The notes: generated by a model from the letters alone, not told the origin. A stretch of DNA of 64,000 bases from Gilliamella sp. ESL0441 (GCF_019469185.1 NZ_CP048264.1:682001-746000), one strand, 5' to 3'. Counted from the stretch's first letter, positions 38,835 to 48,027 are shown. Program-made: numbers and translations.

Positions 38835-39304
38835 GCTTTTCCTATATCAAATACTATGGTGAATGATATGGTTAAATCATTAATTTCTCGATTAATCATT
38901 AAATTTTTTATATCAATGTAATAATCGTTATCCTTCATCCATTTTATAAAAGACAAAAAATTTAAGAATTTTCCTTTTAATTCTATATCCCAGTTTTGAA
39001 TGGAATTTACCTTGTAATATTTAAAAGAATTTAGGATTAAATGATTTTTATTTATTGCTTTAGCTAAATCTTTTTCAGAAATTAACCTTAACATCGTATT
39101 GCGATTTTGCCGATATCTTTCTATGGTTGTTTGCAATCTATTAATTTCTTGATTGTTTGTTTGTAAAAGTAATTTTTGTTGGTTTACTTCTTGAGTTATA
39201 TCATTCAAGAAAAATAGGTAGTTGAAGAAAAATATAGTCATGACAAAACAAAAAGAAATACCGTATTGTTGCCAAATAGGACGATAAAAAAAATCATTAT
39301 TCAT
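38831..39304 (-). CDS. hofO: HofO/PilO-like protein
   Basis: This 157-aa protein has one N-terminal TM helix (about 15-35, FCFVMTIFFFNYLFFLND), a coiled coil (QEVNQQKLLLQTNNQEINRL) and a small ferredoxin-like C-terminal domain (IELKGKFLNFLSFIKWM). This is the layout of PilO-type inner-membrane alignment proteins. I use ATG 39304, which overlaps the end of the hofMN gene by 8 bp; the longer frame would begin at a TTG. Confidence 0.7.
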   Translation of the reverse strand: MNNDFFYRPIWQQYGISFCFVMTIFFFNYLFFLNDITQEVNQQKLLLQTNNQEINRLQTTIERYRQNRNTMLRLISEKDLAKAINKNHLILNSFKYYKVNSIQNWDIELKGKFLNFLSFIKWMKDNDYYIDIKNLMINREINDLTISFTIVFDIGKA

Positions 39305-40259
39305 TGAATTCAATTTCCATTTCAAACGATAAATGATTTTTATTAGTCCAAACTTGCAGGATTCGACATTTTATTATGTCGGTAAATTTTAAAATAGCAT
39401 GACTAAAATTGATAATATCAATATATTGTAGGCTGTTACCTTTAATAATGACTTGATTAATTTGATATTCCAAAGAGTCCAACCAAATCACTGAAGGTAA
39501 TTGCTTGGAAAGCAACAATAAAGTTTGATAAAGTTGTTTTTGGCTGATCGATAGATTGGGGATAAAGGTAGATATTTGTTCAGTTAATTCCTTTTTTATT
39601 TTTTGTTGTTTTGAGTTTAACAATAAATAATGATTTAATTCAGTTTGTGTTTGTTGCCATAAATAACATAACAGACCATTGGATATCCCGATAATACTTA
39701 TAACGACCAAGATTAAACTAACCTTATGTATTTTCAATTTATTTTGTCGCCAAGGTAAAAAATTGATTTTTTCTTCATTTATCAATCCGCCAATAAAGTT
39801 TAATTTTAACTTATGTTTTTTAAATAAATTAAGCCATTCATTGATGTCATTACGATTACATATGCTAACGATGATATAACTTTGAGTTGTCGTATAAATA
39901 AAATCGAAATAGATATTTTGAGCTGGTATTTCAAATAGTTTATAAATTGATGCTTCAACATATAAAGTCAGCTCTTCGGACTTTAGTTTTATCTTAGGTG
40001 GTTCAAGTTCCGTTGTTTGAATAGTATTTTCAGCAAGATAAAGTTCAAATACCGTTTGTCGAGGAAGGCATTTTTTCAGCTCATTTATAAATTTTTCCAC
40101 ATCGTTAAAATTTTGATAGGGATAATAAGCAATTGTTTGGTTTTCTTTGTGTGATTTATTTTTATTCAAATAAATCATTTCATACCGTAAAAGTTCGGGT
40201 TCAATATGAATTTTAATACAACATTTGCTAATAAACATATTCAATTTATTTCTTTTCAC
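39297..40259 (-). CDS. Fused HofM (PilM-like) and HofN (PilN-like) protein
   Basis: Residues 1-160 resemble part of HofM/PilM, the actin-like cytoplasmic protein (KIHIEPELLRYEMIYL, then YVEASIYKLFEIPAQNIYFD and LFKKHKLKLNFIGGL). Residues from about 165 are a PilN/HofN-type protein: INFLPWRQNKLKIHK is the classic PilN start, followed by a TM helix, a coiled coil and a small domain. In E. coli these are two genes. Here they are one frame, and the PilM half is much shortened, lacking the later nucleotide-binding motifs. I chose GTG 40259, with AGGAAA about 9 nt upstream; the frame is open to a TTG at 40340, and ATGs at 40283 and 40238 are alternatives. It is the first gene of the hof operon. Confidence 0.7.
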   Translation of the reverse strand: MKRNKLNMFISKCCIKIHIEPELLRYEMIYLNKNKSHKENQTIAYYPYQNFNDVEKFINELKKCLPRQTVFELYLAENTIQTTELEPPKIKLKSEELTLYVEASIYKLFEIPAQNIYFDFIYTTTQSYIIVSICNRNDINEWLNLFKKHKLKLNFIGGLINEEKINFLPWRQNKLKIHKVSLILVVISIIGISNGLLCYLWQQTQTELNHYLLLNSKQQKIKKELTEQISTFIPNLSISQKQLYQTLLLLSKQLPSVIWLDSLEYQINQVIIKGNSLQYIDIINFSHAILKFTDIIKCRILQVWTNKNHLSFEMEIEFNE

Positions 40260-40396
40260 CTTAAATAATTTCCTGCCAATCATAGTTAACATTGGACAAA
40301 TAAAAATGAGAAATAGGAATTTTTGCGAAGTATTACGCAAAATAAGGTTAAAATTAAATCGAACAAGGCTAATTTTGCGAAATTATGAAAAAAAAG

Positions 40397-40424
40397 GTTG
40401 ACTGAAATAAGACGTGCCTTATAA
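40397..40424 (+). promoter_or_regulatory. Promoter of the tRNA-Val/Val/Lys operon
   Basis: TTGACT (40397-40402), a 16-bp spacer and TATAAT (40419-40424) are followed by a GC-containing discriminator (GCACATCC). The first tRNA starts 18 nt after the -10. Confidence 0.85.
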
Positions 40425-40442
40425 TGCACATCCACACGGTAA

Positions 40443-40518
40443 GGGTGATTAGCTCAGTTGGGAGAGCACCTCCCTTACAAGGAGGGGGTCACTGGTTCGA
40501 ACCCGGTATCACCCACCA
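40443..40518 (+). tRNA. tRNA-Val (TAC), first copy
   Basis: A 76-nt cloverleaf with acceptor GGGTGAT/ATCACCC, anticodon TAC in CTTACAA, T loop TTCGAAC and encoded CCA. Confidence 0.95.
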
Positions 40519-40553
40519 ATCTTTACCGTGACGTTTTAGCAATAAAACATTTG

Positions 40554-40629
40554 GGGTGATTAGCTCAGTTGGGAGAGCACCTCCCTTACAAGGAGGGGGT
40601 CACTGGTTCGAACCCGGTATCACCCACCA
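40554..40629 (+). tRNA. tRNA-Val (TAC), second copy
   Basis: Identical over all 76 nt to the copy 111 bp upstream, with a 35-nt spacer. Confidence 0.95.
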
Positions 40630-40647
40630 CTTTTAGTACTTTTCTAT

Positions 40648-40723
40648 GGGTTGTTAGCTCAGTCGGTAGAGCAGCGGACTTTTAATCCGTTTGTCGAGCG
40701 TTCGAATCGCTCACGACCCACCA
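40648..40723 (+). tRNA. tRNA-Lys (TTT)
   Basis: A 76-nt cloverleaf with acceptor GGGTTGT/ACGACCC, anticodon TTT in CTTTTAA, T loop TTCGAAT and encoded CCA. Its last 15 nt are reused at the junctions of the tandem repeats that follow. Confidence 0.95.
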
Positions 40724-41248
40724 CTTTCTTTCCTCTTTCGTAATATGGTTAACGAGACTAATTTAAGTAAACATAAGCGATGAGAACGTAAGCGTTCGAC
40801 AAATTCGTCTGGAACGAATTTGAACAACACGAAGTGTTGGCCCCGAAGGGGTGAGGCACACGAAGTGCCGAATAATCAAGCTCACGACCCACCACTTTCT
40901 TTCCTCTTTCGTAATATAGTTAACGAGACTAATTTAAGTAAACATAAGCGATGAGAACGTAAGCGTTCGACAAATTCGTCTGGAACGAATTTGAACAACA
41001 CGAAGTGTTGGCCCCGAAGGGGTGAGGCACATGAAGTGCCGAATAATCAAGCTCACGACCCACCACTTTCTTTCCTCTTTCGTAATATAGTCAACGAGAC
41101 TAATTTAAGTAAACATAAGCGATGAGAACGCAAGCGTTCGACAAATTCGTCTGGAACGAATTTGAACAACACGAAGTGTTGGCCCCAAAGGGGTGAGGCA
41201 CACGAAGTGCCGAATAATCAAGCTCACGACCCACCACTTTCTTTCCTT
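40709..41248 (+). repeat. Three tandem 171-bp units with tRNA-Lys 3'-end junctions (rtT-like)
   Basis: GCTCACGACCCACCA, the tRNA-Lys 3' end, recurs at 40709, 40880, 41051 and 41222, a constant 171-bp period. Between the junctions each unit is nearly identical. Each unit carries five consecutive small hairpins (unit 1, 40784-40869): GAACG/CGTTC, CAAATTCGT/ACGAATTTG, CAACAC/GTGTTG with a GAA loop, CCCC/GGGG with a GAA loop, and GGCAC/GTGCC. I find five between-unit substitutions; three lie in hairpin loops and none in stems. The organisation matches the tyrT locus of E. coli, where repeats of about 178 bp contain the tRNA 3' end and yield rtT RNA. Processing at each CCA would release three RNAs of about 171 nt. 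That product is inferred. Confidence 0.85.
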
Positions 41249-41773
41249 TATATCAATCTAATCTAACAGGTCAATTTTGCTATTCTTTCGAATATTATCA
41301 TTTTTGAATTAAATTAGTTTTTTAGTACAATTTCCAACCAAAATCATTAAAACCGCTATAATAGCCTTTTCACAATTCTAAAATATTGTAAGTGTGAAGA
41401 TTCAATTCAAAATTTTAGTTAATGATCATTAAACCATAATTTTATTGGTTTTCCCGAAAAATACAGTTTTCGGTGTTGATAAAATCTAACAGTTAAAAAC
41501 ACATCTTTTAAATAATGTTAAAGCTTAATATAATTATAATACAAGAATTTAAGTAGCTTTAACCGATCATAAAAAGATTTAAGAGACAAGATCGGAATAG
41601 ATTAATAAGATACTTACTATTATTTAATCTATTGTAGTTAAAATAAATGAGTAATAATAAAATTATAATTTTATAATACTGATATAATTAATTTAAATTA
41701 TTTGAAATGCTTTTTTTAGAAAATGTCAGAAATATAAAACACAATAATAAATTATGTTAGAAATGGAAATGAA
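41249..41773. other. AT-rich intergenic region upstream of the Sel1 gene
   Basis: About 525 bp have no ORF. A 7-bp inverted repeat CCGAAAA/TTTTCGG lies at 41454-41473, without a T-run. Several TATAAT strings (41357, 41664, 41672, 41683) are possible -10 boxes, but none has a good -35 at the right distance. Confidence 0.5.
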
Positions 41774-44113
41774 ATGAATAAAAAACTTACAATATTGTTA
41801 CAATCAATGTACTTTACTTGCTTTATCTTCTCCGCCCAAGCTGAAGAAACAATGCCAATAACTTTCGAAAGTATCTACCAACAAGCAAATGATAATAATG
41901 ATCCTGAGGCTCAATATAATTTAGCGTTGATGTATTATTATGGGCAAATGGTTGAAAAAGATCATAAAAAGGCTTTTGAATGGTATGAAAAATCAGCACT
42001 TCAAGGCAATCAGCTTGCACAAATCAATCTTGGATTAATGTATTATAACGGTGATGGAGTCAAACAAGATTTCGACAAAGCAAGAAAATGGTTTGAAAAA
42101 TCAGCACTTCAAAATAATGCGTTGGCTCAAAATAACCTTGGCTATATGTACGAAAATGGCAATGGTGTTACTCAGAATTTTGGTAAGGCAAAAGAGTGGT
42201 ATGAAAAAGCGGCTAGTCAAGGAAATGCTTCAGCTCAATATAATCTAGGATATTTATATGATGAAGGTAAAGGAATAGCAAAAAATTATAGCAAGGCAAA
42301 AGAATGGTATGAAAAATCAGCGTTACAAGGTCATGCTGATGCTCAATTTAATTTGGGTTCCATGTACGATCAAGGCGAAGGCGTTCCTCAAAATCTTAGT
42401 AAAGCGAAGGAATGGTATGAAAAAGCTGCGCTACAAGGTCATGCTATAGCGCAATATAATCTCGGTTCAATGTACGATGAAGGACAAGGAGTTGAACAAG
42501 ATTATGTTAAAGCTATTGAGTGGTATGAAAGAGCTGCTCAACAAGGAAATGTGTTAGCGCAAAATAATCTTGGTTATATCTATAATAAAGGATTAGGAGT
42601 CCCTGAAGATTTAACTAAAGCTAGAGAGTGGTATGAAAAGGCAGCCATGCAAAATCATCCTGAAGCGCAAGTTAATCTAGGTTTTATGTATCATAATGGT
42701 AATGGTGTAAGTAAAAATTATGCTAAAGCAAAAGAGTGGTATGAAAAAGCCGCGCTTCAGGGTAATGCACAAGCTCAGAATAATCTTGCTTATTTATATG
42801 ATAATGGACTAGGTGTTAATCAAGATTTTACAAAAGCAAAAGAGTGGTATGAGAAAGCAATAAAATCGAATAACGTAACAGCGCAATTTAATCTTGCTCG
42901 TATGTATGATGAAGGACATGGCGTTCCCCAAAATTTAAATTTAGCAAAAGAGTTATATGAAAAAGCAGCCATGCAAGGATATGCTCAAGCTAGATATTAT
43001 CTAGGTATTATGTATGATGAAGGTCGAGGTGTAACTCAAAATTTCAAAAAAGCTAAAGAGTGGTACGAAAAAGCTGCACTTCAAGGTTATAGTAAAGCAC
43101 AAAATAATCTCGGCATTATGTATGAAGAAGGATATGGGGTAAAGCAAGATTATGCTAAAGCCAAAGAATGGTATGAAAAAGCTGCGCTTCAGGGTAATGA
43201 TAAAGCTCAGTATAATCTTGGCACAATGTATAACAGAGGATATGGTGTAACTCAGGATTATGAAAAAGCGAAGACATGGTATGAAAAATCAGCCTCATTA
43301 GGTAATGCAAAAGCTCAGAATAGCCTTGGTATACTATATGATAAAGGACATGGCGTAGCTCAAGATTATGCAAAAGCGAAAGAATGGTATGAAAAAGCGG
43401 CTTTTAAAGGTTATGGTGAAGCTCAATATAATCTAGCTGTGTTGTATAATAAAGGATATGGTGTAACTCAAGATTATGCAAAAGCGAAAGGATTATATGA
43501 AAAAGTTGCCTTACTAGGTAATGTAAAAGCTCAGAATAATCTTGGTGTGATGTATGATAAAGGATACGGTGTAACACAAGATTATGCTAAAGCGAAAGAA
43601 TGGTACGAAAAAGCGGCCCGTCAAGGTTACGCTGAAGCTCAATATAATCTTGGAGTTATGTATGACAAAGGATATGGCGTTACAAAAGATTTTGCGAAAG
43701 CAAAACAATTATATGAAGAAGCCGCTAAACAAAATAATATCGATGCTGAAACCAGTTTAGGTTATATGTATCATGTTGGCAATGGTGTTAAGCAAAATTA
43801 TGCTAAAGCGAAAGAATTGTATGAAAAAGCAGCGCATAGGGGTAATGCAAAAGCTCAAAATAACCTTGGTGTGATGTATGATAAAGCCCATGGTGTAACC
43901 CAAGATTATGTAAAAGCGAGAGAATGGTACGAAAAATCAGCAGGTCAAAATTATGTTAACGCTCAATATAATTTGGGATTGTTGTATGACAAAGGACAAG
44001 GAACTAAACCTGATTTAAATAAAGCAAAATATTGGTATGAAAAAGCTGCTTTACAAGGTAATAATAATGCAAAAAACAGACTTAATGCCTTAAAAAATAA
44101 TGATAAAAAATAA
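41774..44113 (+). CDS. Secreted Sel1-repeat (SLR) protein, 20 repeats
   Basis: This 779-aa protein has a signal peptide ending SAQA (about residue 23), so it is exported at least to the periplasm. From about residue 46, twenty unbroken 36-residue Sel1/TPR-like repeats follow (consensus AQYNLGxMYxxGxGV, then QDYAKAKEWYEKAA), ending in a short Lys/Asn tail. Such solenoids bind peptides or proteins; in other bacteria they act in host interaction, stress signalling or surface assembly. No catalytic domain is present, so the partner cannot be guessed. Repeats 12-16 are most alike, which suggests recent internal duplication. It is transcribed alone; a hairpin 150 nt downstream may end the message. 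Confidence 0.9.
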   Translation: MNKKLTILLQSMYFTCFIFSAQAEETMPITFESIYQQANDNNDPEAQYNLALMYYYGQMVEKDHKKAFEWYEKSALQGNQLAQINLGLMYYNGDGVKQDFDKARKWFEKSALQNNALAQNNLGYMYENGNGVTQNFGKAKEWYEKAASQGNASAQYNLGYLYDEGKGIAKNYSKAKEWYEKSALQGHADAQFNLGSMYDQGEGVPQNLSKAKEWYEKAALQGHAIAQYNLGSMYDEGQGVEQDYVKAIEWYERAAQQGNVLAQNNLGYIYNKGLGVPEDLTKAREWYEKAAMQNHPEAQVNLGFMYHNGNGVSKNYAKAKEWYEKAALQGNAQAQNNLAYLYDNGLGVNQDFTKAKEWYEKAIKSNNVTAQFNLARMYDEGHGVPQNLNLAKELYEKAAMQGYAQARYYLGIMYDEGRGVTQNFKKAKEWYEKAALQGYSKAQNNLGIMYEEGYGVKQDYAKAKEWYEKAALQGNDKAQYNLGTMYNRGYGVTQDYEKAKTWYEKSASLGNAKAQNSLGILYDKGHGVAQDYAKAKEWYEKAAFKGYGEAQYNLAVLYNKGYGVTQDYAKAKGLYEKVALLGNVKAQNNLGVMYDKGYGVTQDYAKAKEWYEKAARQGYAEAQYNLGVMYDKGYGVTKDFAKAKQLYEEAAKQNNIDAETSLGYMYHVGNGVKQNYAKAKELYEKAAHRGNAKAQNNLGVMYDKAHGVTQDYVKAREWYEKSAGQNYVNAQYNLGLLYDKGQGTKPDLNKAKYWYEKAALQGNNNAKNRLNALKNNDKK

Positions 44114-44259
44114 CTGTTTAGAAAAACTAGCTTTAAAATAGTTTATTGCAGAGATTTAAATTAATTTTTTAGTTTGGGGCGTCATTGAAGCAAAAAGATG
44201 ATTTAAATTAGTTATTATTCATATATTGGAACAAAATAATTAGCTGACAGGATAAATAT

Positions 44260-44300
44260 ACCCAGAATAACTTGTGATCTGGGTAATGATCACAAGTTTT
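44260..44300. terminator. Candidate bidirectional terminator between convergent genes
   Basis: An 11-bp perfect stem AACTTGTGATC/GATCACAAGTT (44269-44279, 44288-44298) is followed by TTTT on the + strand. An overlapping, mutually exclusive 7-bp stem ACCCAGA/TCTGGGT (44260-44266, 44278-44284) would serve the minus strand. It sits between the ends of the Sel1 gene and the exporter gene. Confidence 0.45.
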
Positions 44301-44347
44301 AGAAAAATTAGGATGGTTAACTATTGCCTATTAATTCTTTTAGTTGA

Positions 44348-44974
44348 TTAAATGCCTTGGAAAACATACATAATTAACCGATAAGCGATATAAAACATCA
44401 CCAAACCGACCAAGCAATCTAAAATAACCCACATTCTTTTTTGTTTGAATAGGGGGGTTAAAAGTCTGGCACCGTAGCCAATACCAAAAAACCAGATAAA
44501 TGAAACACAAACAGCACCAATTAGAAATGCTATTTTCTGCTCACTGGTTAACGTTCCTGCAATTCCCCCAACAATAACAACCGTATCTAAATAAACGTGT
44601 GGATTGAGTAACGTCACTGCTAAAGTCGCAAGCACGACTTTCAGTAAACTATTGTTTTTTGTATCTTGAGATTCAATTTGCATACTACTTGTGCCTTTAA
44701 TCGCACTTTTTAATGCGTTAAATCCATACCATATCAAAAAAAGTGCCCCTAAAATGGCAAGGATATTGGTAATTAAAGGATTGGCACTAATAAATGTTCC
44801 GACTCCCATGATGCCAATTGACATTAAGGTAAAATCACATATAAAACAGAGAGCTGACACAAAGAATATATGATTTTTTAATAAACCTTGCTTTAGTACA
44901 AATAAATTTTGTGCACCTATAGCAATAATAAGACTACCGGAGATCATCGCTCCCCGTAATATTTCCGCCAACAT
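44348..44974 (-). CDS. LysE/ArgO-family basic amino acid exporter
   Basis: This 208-aa inner-membrane protein has about six TM helices. The family signature GAQNLFVLKQGLLKNH near the N-terminus and LNPHVYLDTVVIVGG in the middle are conserved. LysE/ArgO carriers export lysine or arginine (and toxic analogues such as canavanine) by proton exchange. E. coli argO is controlled by ArgP, and no argP gene is adjacent here. The sequence does not settle whether it is ArgO or a general LysE. Confidence 0.88.
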   Translation of the reverse strand: MLAEILRGAMISGSLIIAIGAQNLFVLKQGLLKNHIFFVSALCFICDFTLMSIGIMGVGTFISANPLITNILAILGALFLIWYGFNALKSAIKGTSSMQIESQDTKNNSLLKVVLATLAVTLLNPHVYLDTVVIVGGIAGTLTSEQKIAFLIGAVCVSFIWFFGIGYGARLLTPLFKQKRMWVILDCLVGLVMFYIAYRLIMYVFQGI

Positions 44975-45076
44975 AGTGTAATAATCCTTTAAATGTATTT
45001 AATTGTTATTTTGATATCTTCCATTCTATTATTCAATACACTATAGCATCGTTGATATAAATTAAAGTTGATTAGG

Positions 45077-46444
45077 TTATATATTCGCTTTAGTGAATGC
45101 CGTTAATTGGCATTTTCCTTGATTAAAAATCAGAACAACAATGCCTATTGTTAACCAGATAATCCCCACTATTTTGGCTTGATTATCAATATGAAGTAAT
45201 ACCGGTATTAAGACCAAGATACCGATAATAGGCAAACATATATCAAATACAAAAGAAGAAATACGATAGTTGAAATTCTGTTTTTTAAACTTGAAATAGC
45301 CGATCACTGAAAGGTGTAACATAATAAATGCAGTAAGTGCACCAACATCAACAAATGAAATTAAAGTTGGCAATCCTTTTGGACTGATTGCTGCAATCGC
45401 TGCCAAGCCTAAATTAAAAATTGCTGCAAATAAAATTGCGATAGTAGGTACACCGCTTTGCTTACCGACCTTCGCAAACATTGCAGGTAAGCGTTTATCT
45501 CGACCCATACTAAATAGTAAACGGCTAGAAGCAGCTTGTCCGACCATGGCAGCAAATGATGCGCCTATTGCTTTCATTAAACCTAACGCCCATCCGAGCC
45601 ATAGACTTATCTCTTGGTTAACAATATTGTAAAAGGCTTTTCCTTGTAATTCTGTATGCGTTTGCAGATATTCGGGAGAGTAGGGACTGAGTAATGAACC
45701 GACATAAATTTGAATAACAAACAGTAACCCGGCTATGAATAAACAAGTTAGGATAGCTTGACTGACTAAATTGCGTTCGCCTCGATTTTCTTCAGAAAAA
45801 GTTGCGATGGCGTCGAAACCTAAATACGATAACACGGCAATGGATACCGCTGTAAATAATTTTTCCCAAGTAAATAATTGTCCACCTGTAAATGGTCTTA
45901 ACCAGTCTCGTTCAATATCACTTGTTAATAATACCCAAATTCCCACAGTTAAAATCGCTAATAAAATTAAGACTTCAAGAATTAATATAACTAAAGTGAT
46001 ATTAATCGATTTTTTAATCCCTATTAAATTCAGTGCTGTTGTCACAATAACCGCTAAACCCGTCCATAGCCAAACAGGAATATCAGGCATGAGGGCATTA
46101 AGGGATATTCCACTAAATAGATAAGCCACAGCTGGAATAAACAAATAATCAAGCAATAATAACCAACCGACTAAAAAACCAGCATGAGGATGAATTCCCG
46201 CTGAACAGTAAGCATACACCGATCCGGCATGGGGTAACGCATTTGCCATTCTGGCATAAGAATATGCCGTAAACCCCATAACTAATGTCGCTACCATATA
46301 CACTAACGCCGTGGCGCCATCACTCGTTGCATCCAATACCCCAAATAATCCAACTGGGGCTGCGGGTCCAATAAAAAGCAATCCAAGAATGACCAGATCT
46401 CGAAATCGCATACTCTTTGTTAACTGCGGCATAACCATTCTCAT
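45077..46444 (-). CDS. APC-family amino acid/polyamine permease
   Basis: This 455-aa protein has about twelve TM helices. Helix 1 contains GLLFIGPAAPVGLFG, and the family string SYLGFDAIATFSEENRGERN (helix 6 and loop) is present, followed by SRLLFSMGRDKRLP. It resembles the PlaP/PuuP and related proton-coupled uptake permeases most, so putrescine or an amino acid is a likely substrate, but the specificity cannot be read. The start has three in-frame ATGs within five codons and no clear Shine-Dalgarno. Confidence 0.85.
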   Translation of the reverse strand: MRMVMPQLTKSMRFRDLVILGLLFIGPAAPVGLFGVLDATSDGATALVYMVATLVMGFTAYSYARMANALPHAGSVYAYCSAGIHPHAGFLVGWLLLLDYLFIPAVAYLFSGISLNALMPDIPVWLWTGLAVIVTTALNLIGIKKSINITLVILILEVLILLAILTVGIWVLLTSDIERDWLRPFTGGQLFTWEKLFTAVSIAVLSYLGFDAIATFSEENRGERNLVSQAILTCLFIAGLLFVIQIYVGSLLSPYSPEYLQTHTELQGKAFYNIVNQEISLWLGWALGLMKAIGASFAAMVGQAASSRLLFSMGRDKRLPAMFAKVGKQSGVPTIAILFAAIFNLGLAAIAAISPKGLPTLISFVDVGALTAFIMLHLSVIGYFKFKKQNFNYRISSFVFDICLPIIGILVLIPVLLHIDNQAKIVGIIWLTIGIVVLIFNQGKCQLTAFTKANI

Positions 46445-46539
46445 TTAAAATCAAAGCATACGTTCAATATGTTAATGGATGAATGGTTATACAGCTAAGA
46501 TCAACTTGTTATTTATATATAACTTTTCGATCTATATGA

Positions 46540-46959
46540 TTAATGGTGCTCTCTTATTTCATAGGTGTAACTCATTTTTGCTGTTTTACCTAACATAATT
46601 GAGGCACTACAATATTTTTCAGATGCAAGTTTTATGGCTTTTTCGACGGCTTCGTTGTCAATATTTTTACCTGTGACGACAATATGAAAGTTAATTGTGG
46701 TGTAAACTTTAGGGGAAGAATCAGCTTGAGTTTTATCGATATCAATCCACAGATCCCGTATATCTTTTTTAGCTGTTTTTAAAATAGCGACAATATCATA
46801 AGCCATGCAACCTGCAGCACCATGCAGTAATAGTTCCATTGGACGAGCGCCACGATTGCGACCGCCGTGTTCAATTCCGCCATCCATGATTAAGGCATGC
46901 CCGCTTGCTGTTTCGCCCATAAAACAAAATTCATCAACCCATTTTAATCGATCTTTCAT
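46540..46959 (-). CDS. yhfA: OsmC-family protein YhfA
   Basis: This 139-aa protein aligns along its length with E. coli YhfA (RLKWVDEFCFMGETASGHAL, PMELLLHGAAGCMAYDIVAI, SEKYCSASIMLGKTA). OsmC/Ohr folds use two cysteines for peroxide reduction; here Cys in AAGCMAYD and in EKYCSASI occupy the expected places. The substrate of the YhfA branch is unknown. AAGGAG lies 6 nt before the ATG. Confidence 0.88.
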   Translation of the reverse strand: MKDRLKWVDEFCFMGETASGHALIMDGGIEHGGRNRGARPMELLLHGAAGCMAYDIVAILKTAKKDIRDLWIDIDKTQADSSPKVYTTINFHIVVTGKNIDNEAVEKAIKLASEKYCSASIMLGKTAKMSYTYEIREHH

Positions 46960-47220
46960 GATGTACTCCTTACCATTTTCATTTTTAAAAATTTATTTTA
47001 TTCATTGATTTTCTATTAACATAAGCGATTTTTTGTCATCTGTCACTATTTGATCATGACTGAATACATTGTCATGTTAAACTTAGGTGGTCTGTCAAAT
47101 ATTAACCCTGTAAAACCGTACAATTTCGATATATAACCAAATGATTATTTGAAATATTCTTTAAAATCTGAATTAATGATCTCGATTTTAATGTTAGCTA
47201 CTAAATCAAAAGGATGCTTT

Positions 47221-48027
47221 ATGATACTAGAATTTATTCTGTTTCTTTGCATTGGGGCGGCAGCAGGTCTGTTAGCCGGCATGTTTGGTATCGGTGGGGG
47301 CGCTTTGATTGTGCCAGCGCTAATTTTTACACTCAACCACTTTACCGTTAATAGTGTTTGGACAAACCATATCGCTATAGCCACGTCCTTAGCGACAATC
47401 ATTGGGACGAGTTTGTCTTCAAGCTGGATGCATAATAAAAACCACAATATCGAGTGGTCTATTTTAAAAAGAATGGTTTTAGGTTGTATTATTGGTACTA
47501 TCGGAGGATCCTACATTACGCCTTTGATAGCGGGTGTTTGGTTAAGATGGATTTTTGTCATTTTCATGATTTATGTTGGTAGTCAATTTGTTTTTAAAAC
47601 CCGTCAAGTTGCGCACAATCATGCTACTGAAGTGGTAAAGTTGAATACTAGTATTTATATCGCAATGGGCGGTGTTATTGGTCTTTTTGCTGCTTTAGTT
47701 GGCGTAGGTGGAGGCGTATTAGTCGTGCCTTTTCTAAAAAAATGCGGTATTGGTATGCGTAAAGCAATCGGCACATCAGCAGCTTTTACGCTACCGGTTG
47801 CCATAGGTGGCACGATAGGTTACATCATTTCGGGGTGGTATGTAATGCCTTTACCCAAATATTGCGTTGGTTTTGTTTATGTTCCTGCAGTGTTAGCCAT
47901 TATGCTAGCCAGTATTCCTATGGCAAAAGTGGGCGTACTGATAGCGCAAAGAATTTCAGTGGATAAACTGATTAGGTTGTTTGGTGTTTTCTTGTTGTTA
48001 TTGGCCTTAAAATTAATTATTTCCTAG
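47221..48027 (+). CDS. TauE/SafE-family permease (sulfite/organosulfonate export type)
   Basis: This 268-aa membrane protein has about eight TM helices and two repeats of the family motif: AGMFGIGGGALIVPAL in the first half and ALVGVGGGVLVVPFL in the second. The family exports or imports sulfite, sulfoacetate and related anions; the substrate here is unknown. I chose ATG 47221 because AAAAGGA (47208-47213) lies 7 nt upstream and the hydrophobic first helix begins at once. The longer frame from 47149 adds 24 residues unlike the family. Confidence 0.85.
   Translation: MILEFILFLCIGAAAGLLAGMFGIGGGALIVPALIFTLNHFTVNSVWTNHIAIATSLATIIGTSLSSSWMHNKNHNIEWSILKRMVLGCIIGTIGGSYITPLIAGVWLRWIFVIFMIYVGSQFVFKTRQVAHNHATEVVKLNTSIYIAMGGVIGLFAALVGVGGGVLVVPFLKKCGIGMRKAIGTSAAFTLPVAIGGTIGYIISGWYVMPLPKYCVGFVYVPAVLAIMLASIPMAKVGVLIAQRISVDKLIRLFGVFLLLLALKLIIS

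Noticed and set aside
40443..40723. Integration site at the tRNA-Lys 3' end with att-like direct repeats
   Set aside because: The 15-nt repeats are evenly spaced and bound near-identical non-coding units with no mobile genes, so a duplicated rtT-like element explains them better.
40709..41248. CRISPR array
   Set aside because: The whole 171-bp unit is repeated with nearly no variable spacer, and the unit ends in a tRNA 3' end.
47149..47220. Longer TauE/SafE start
   Set aside because: The 24 extra residues are hydrophilic and unlike the family; ATG 47221 has AAAAGGA.
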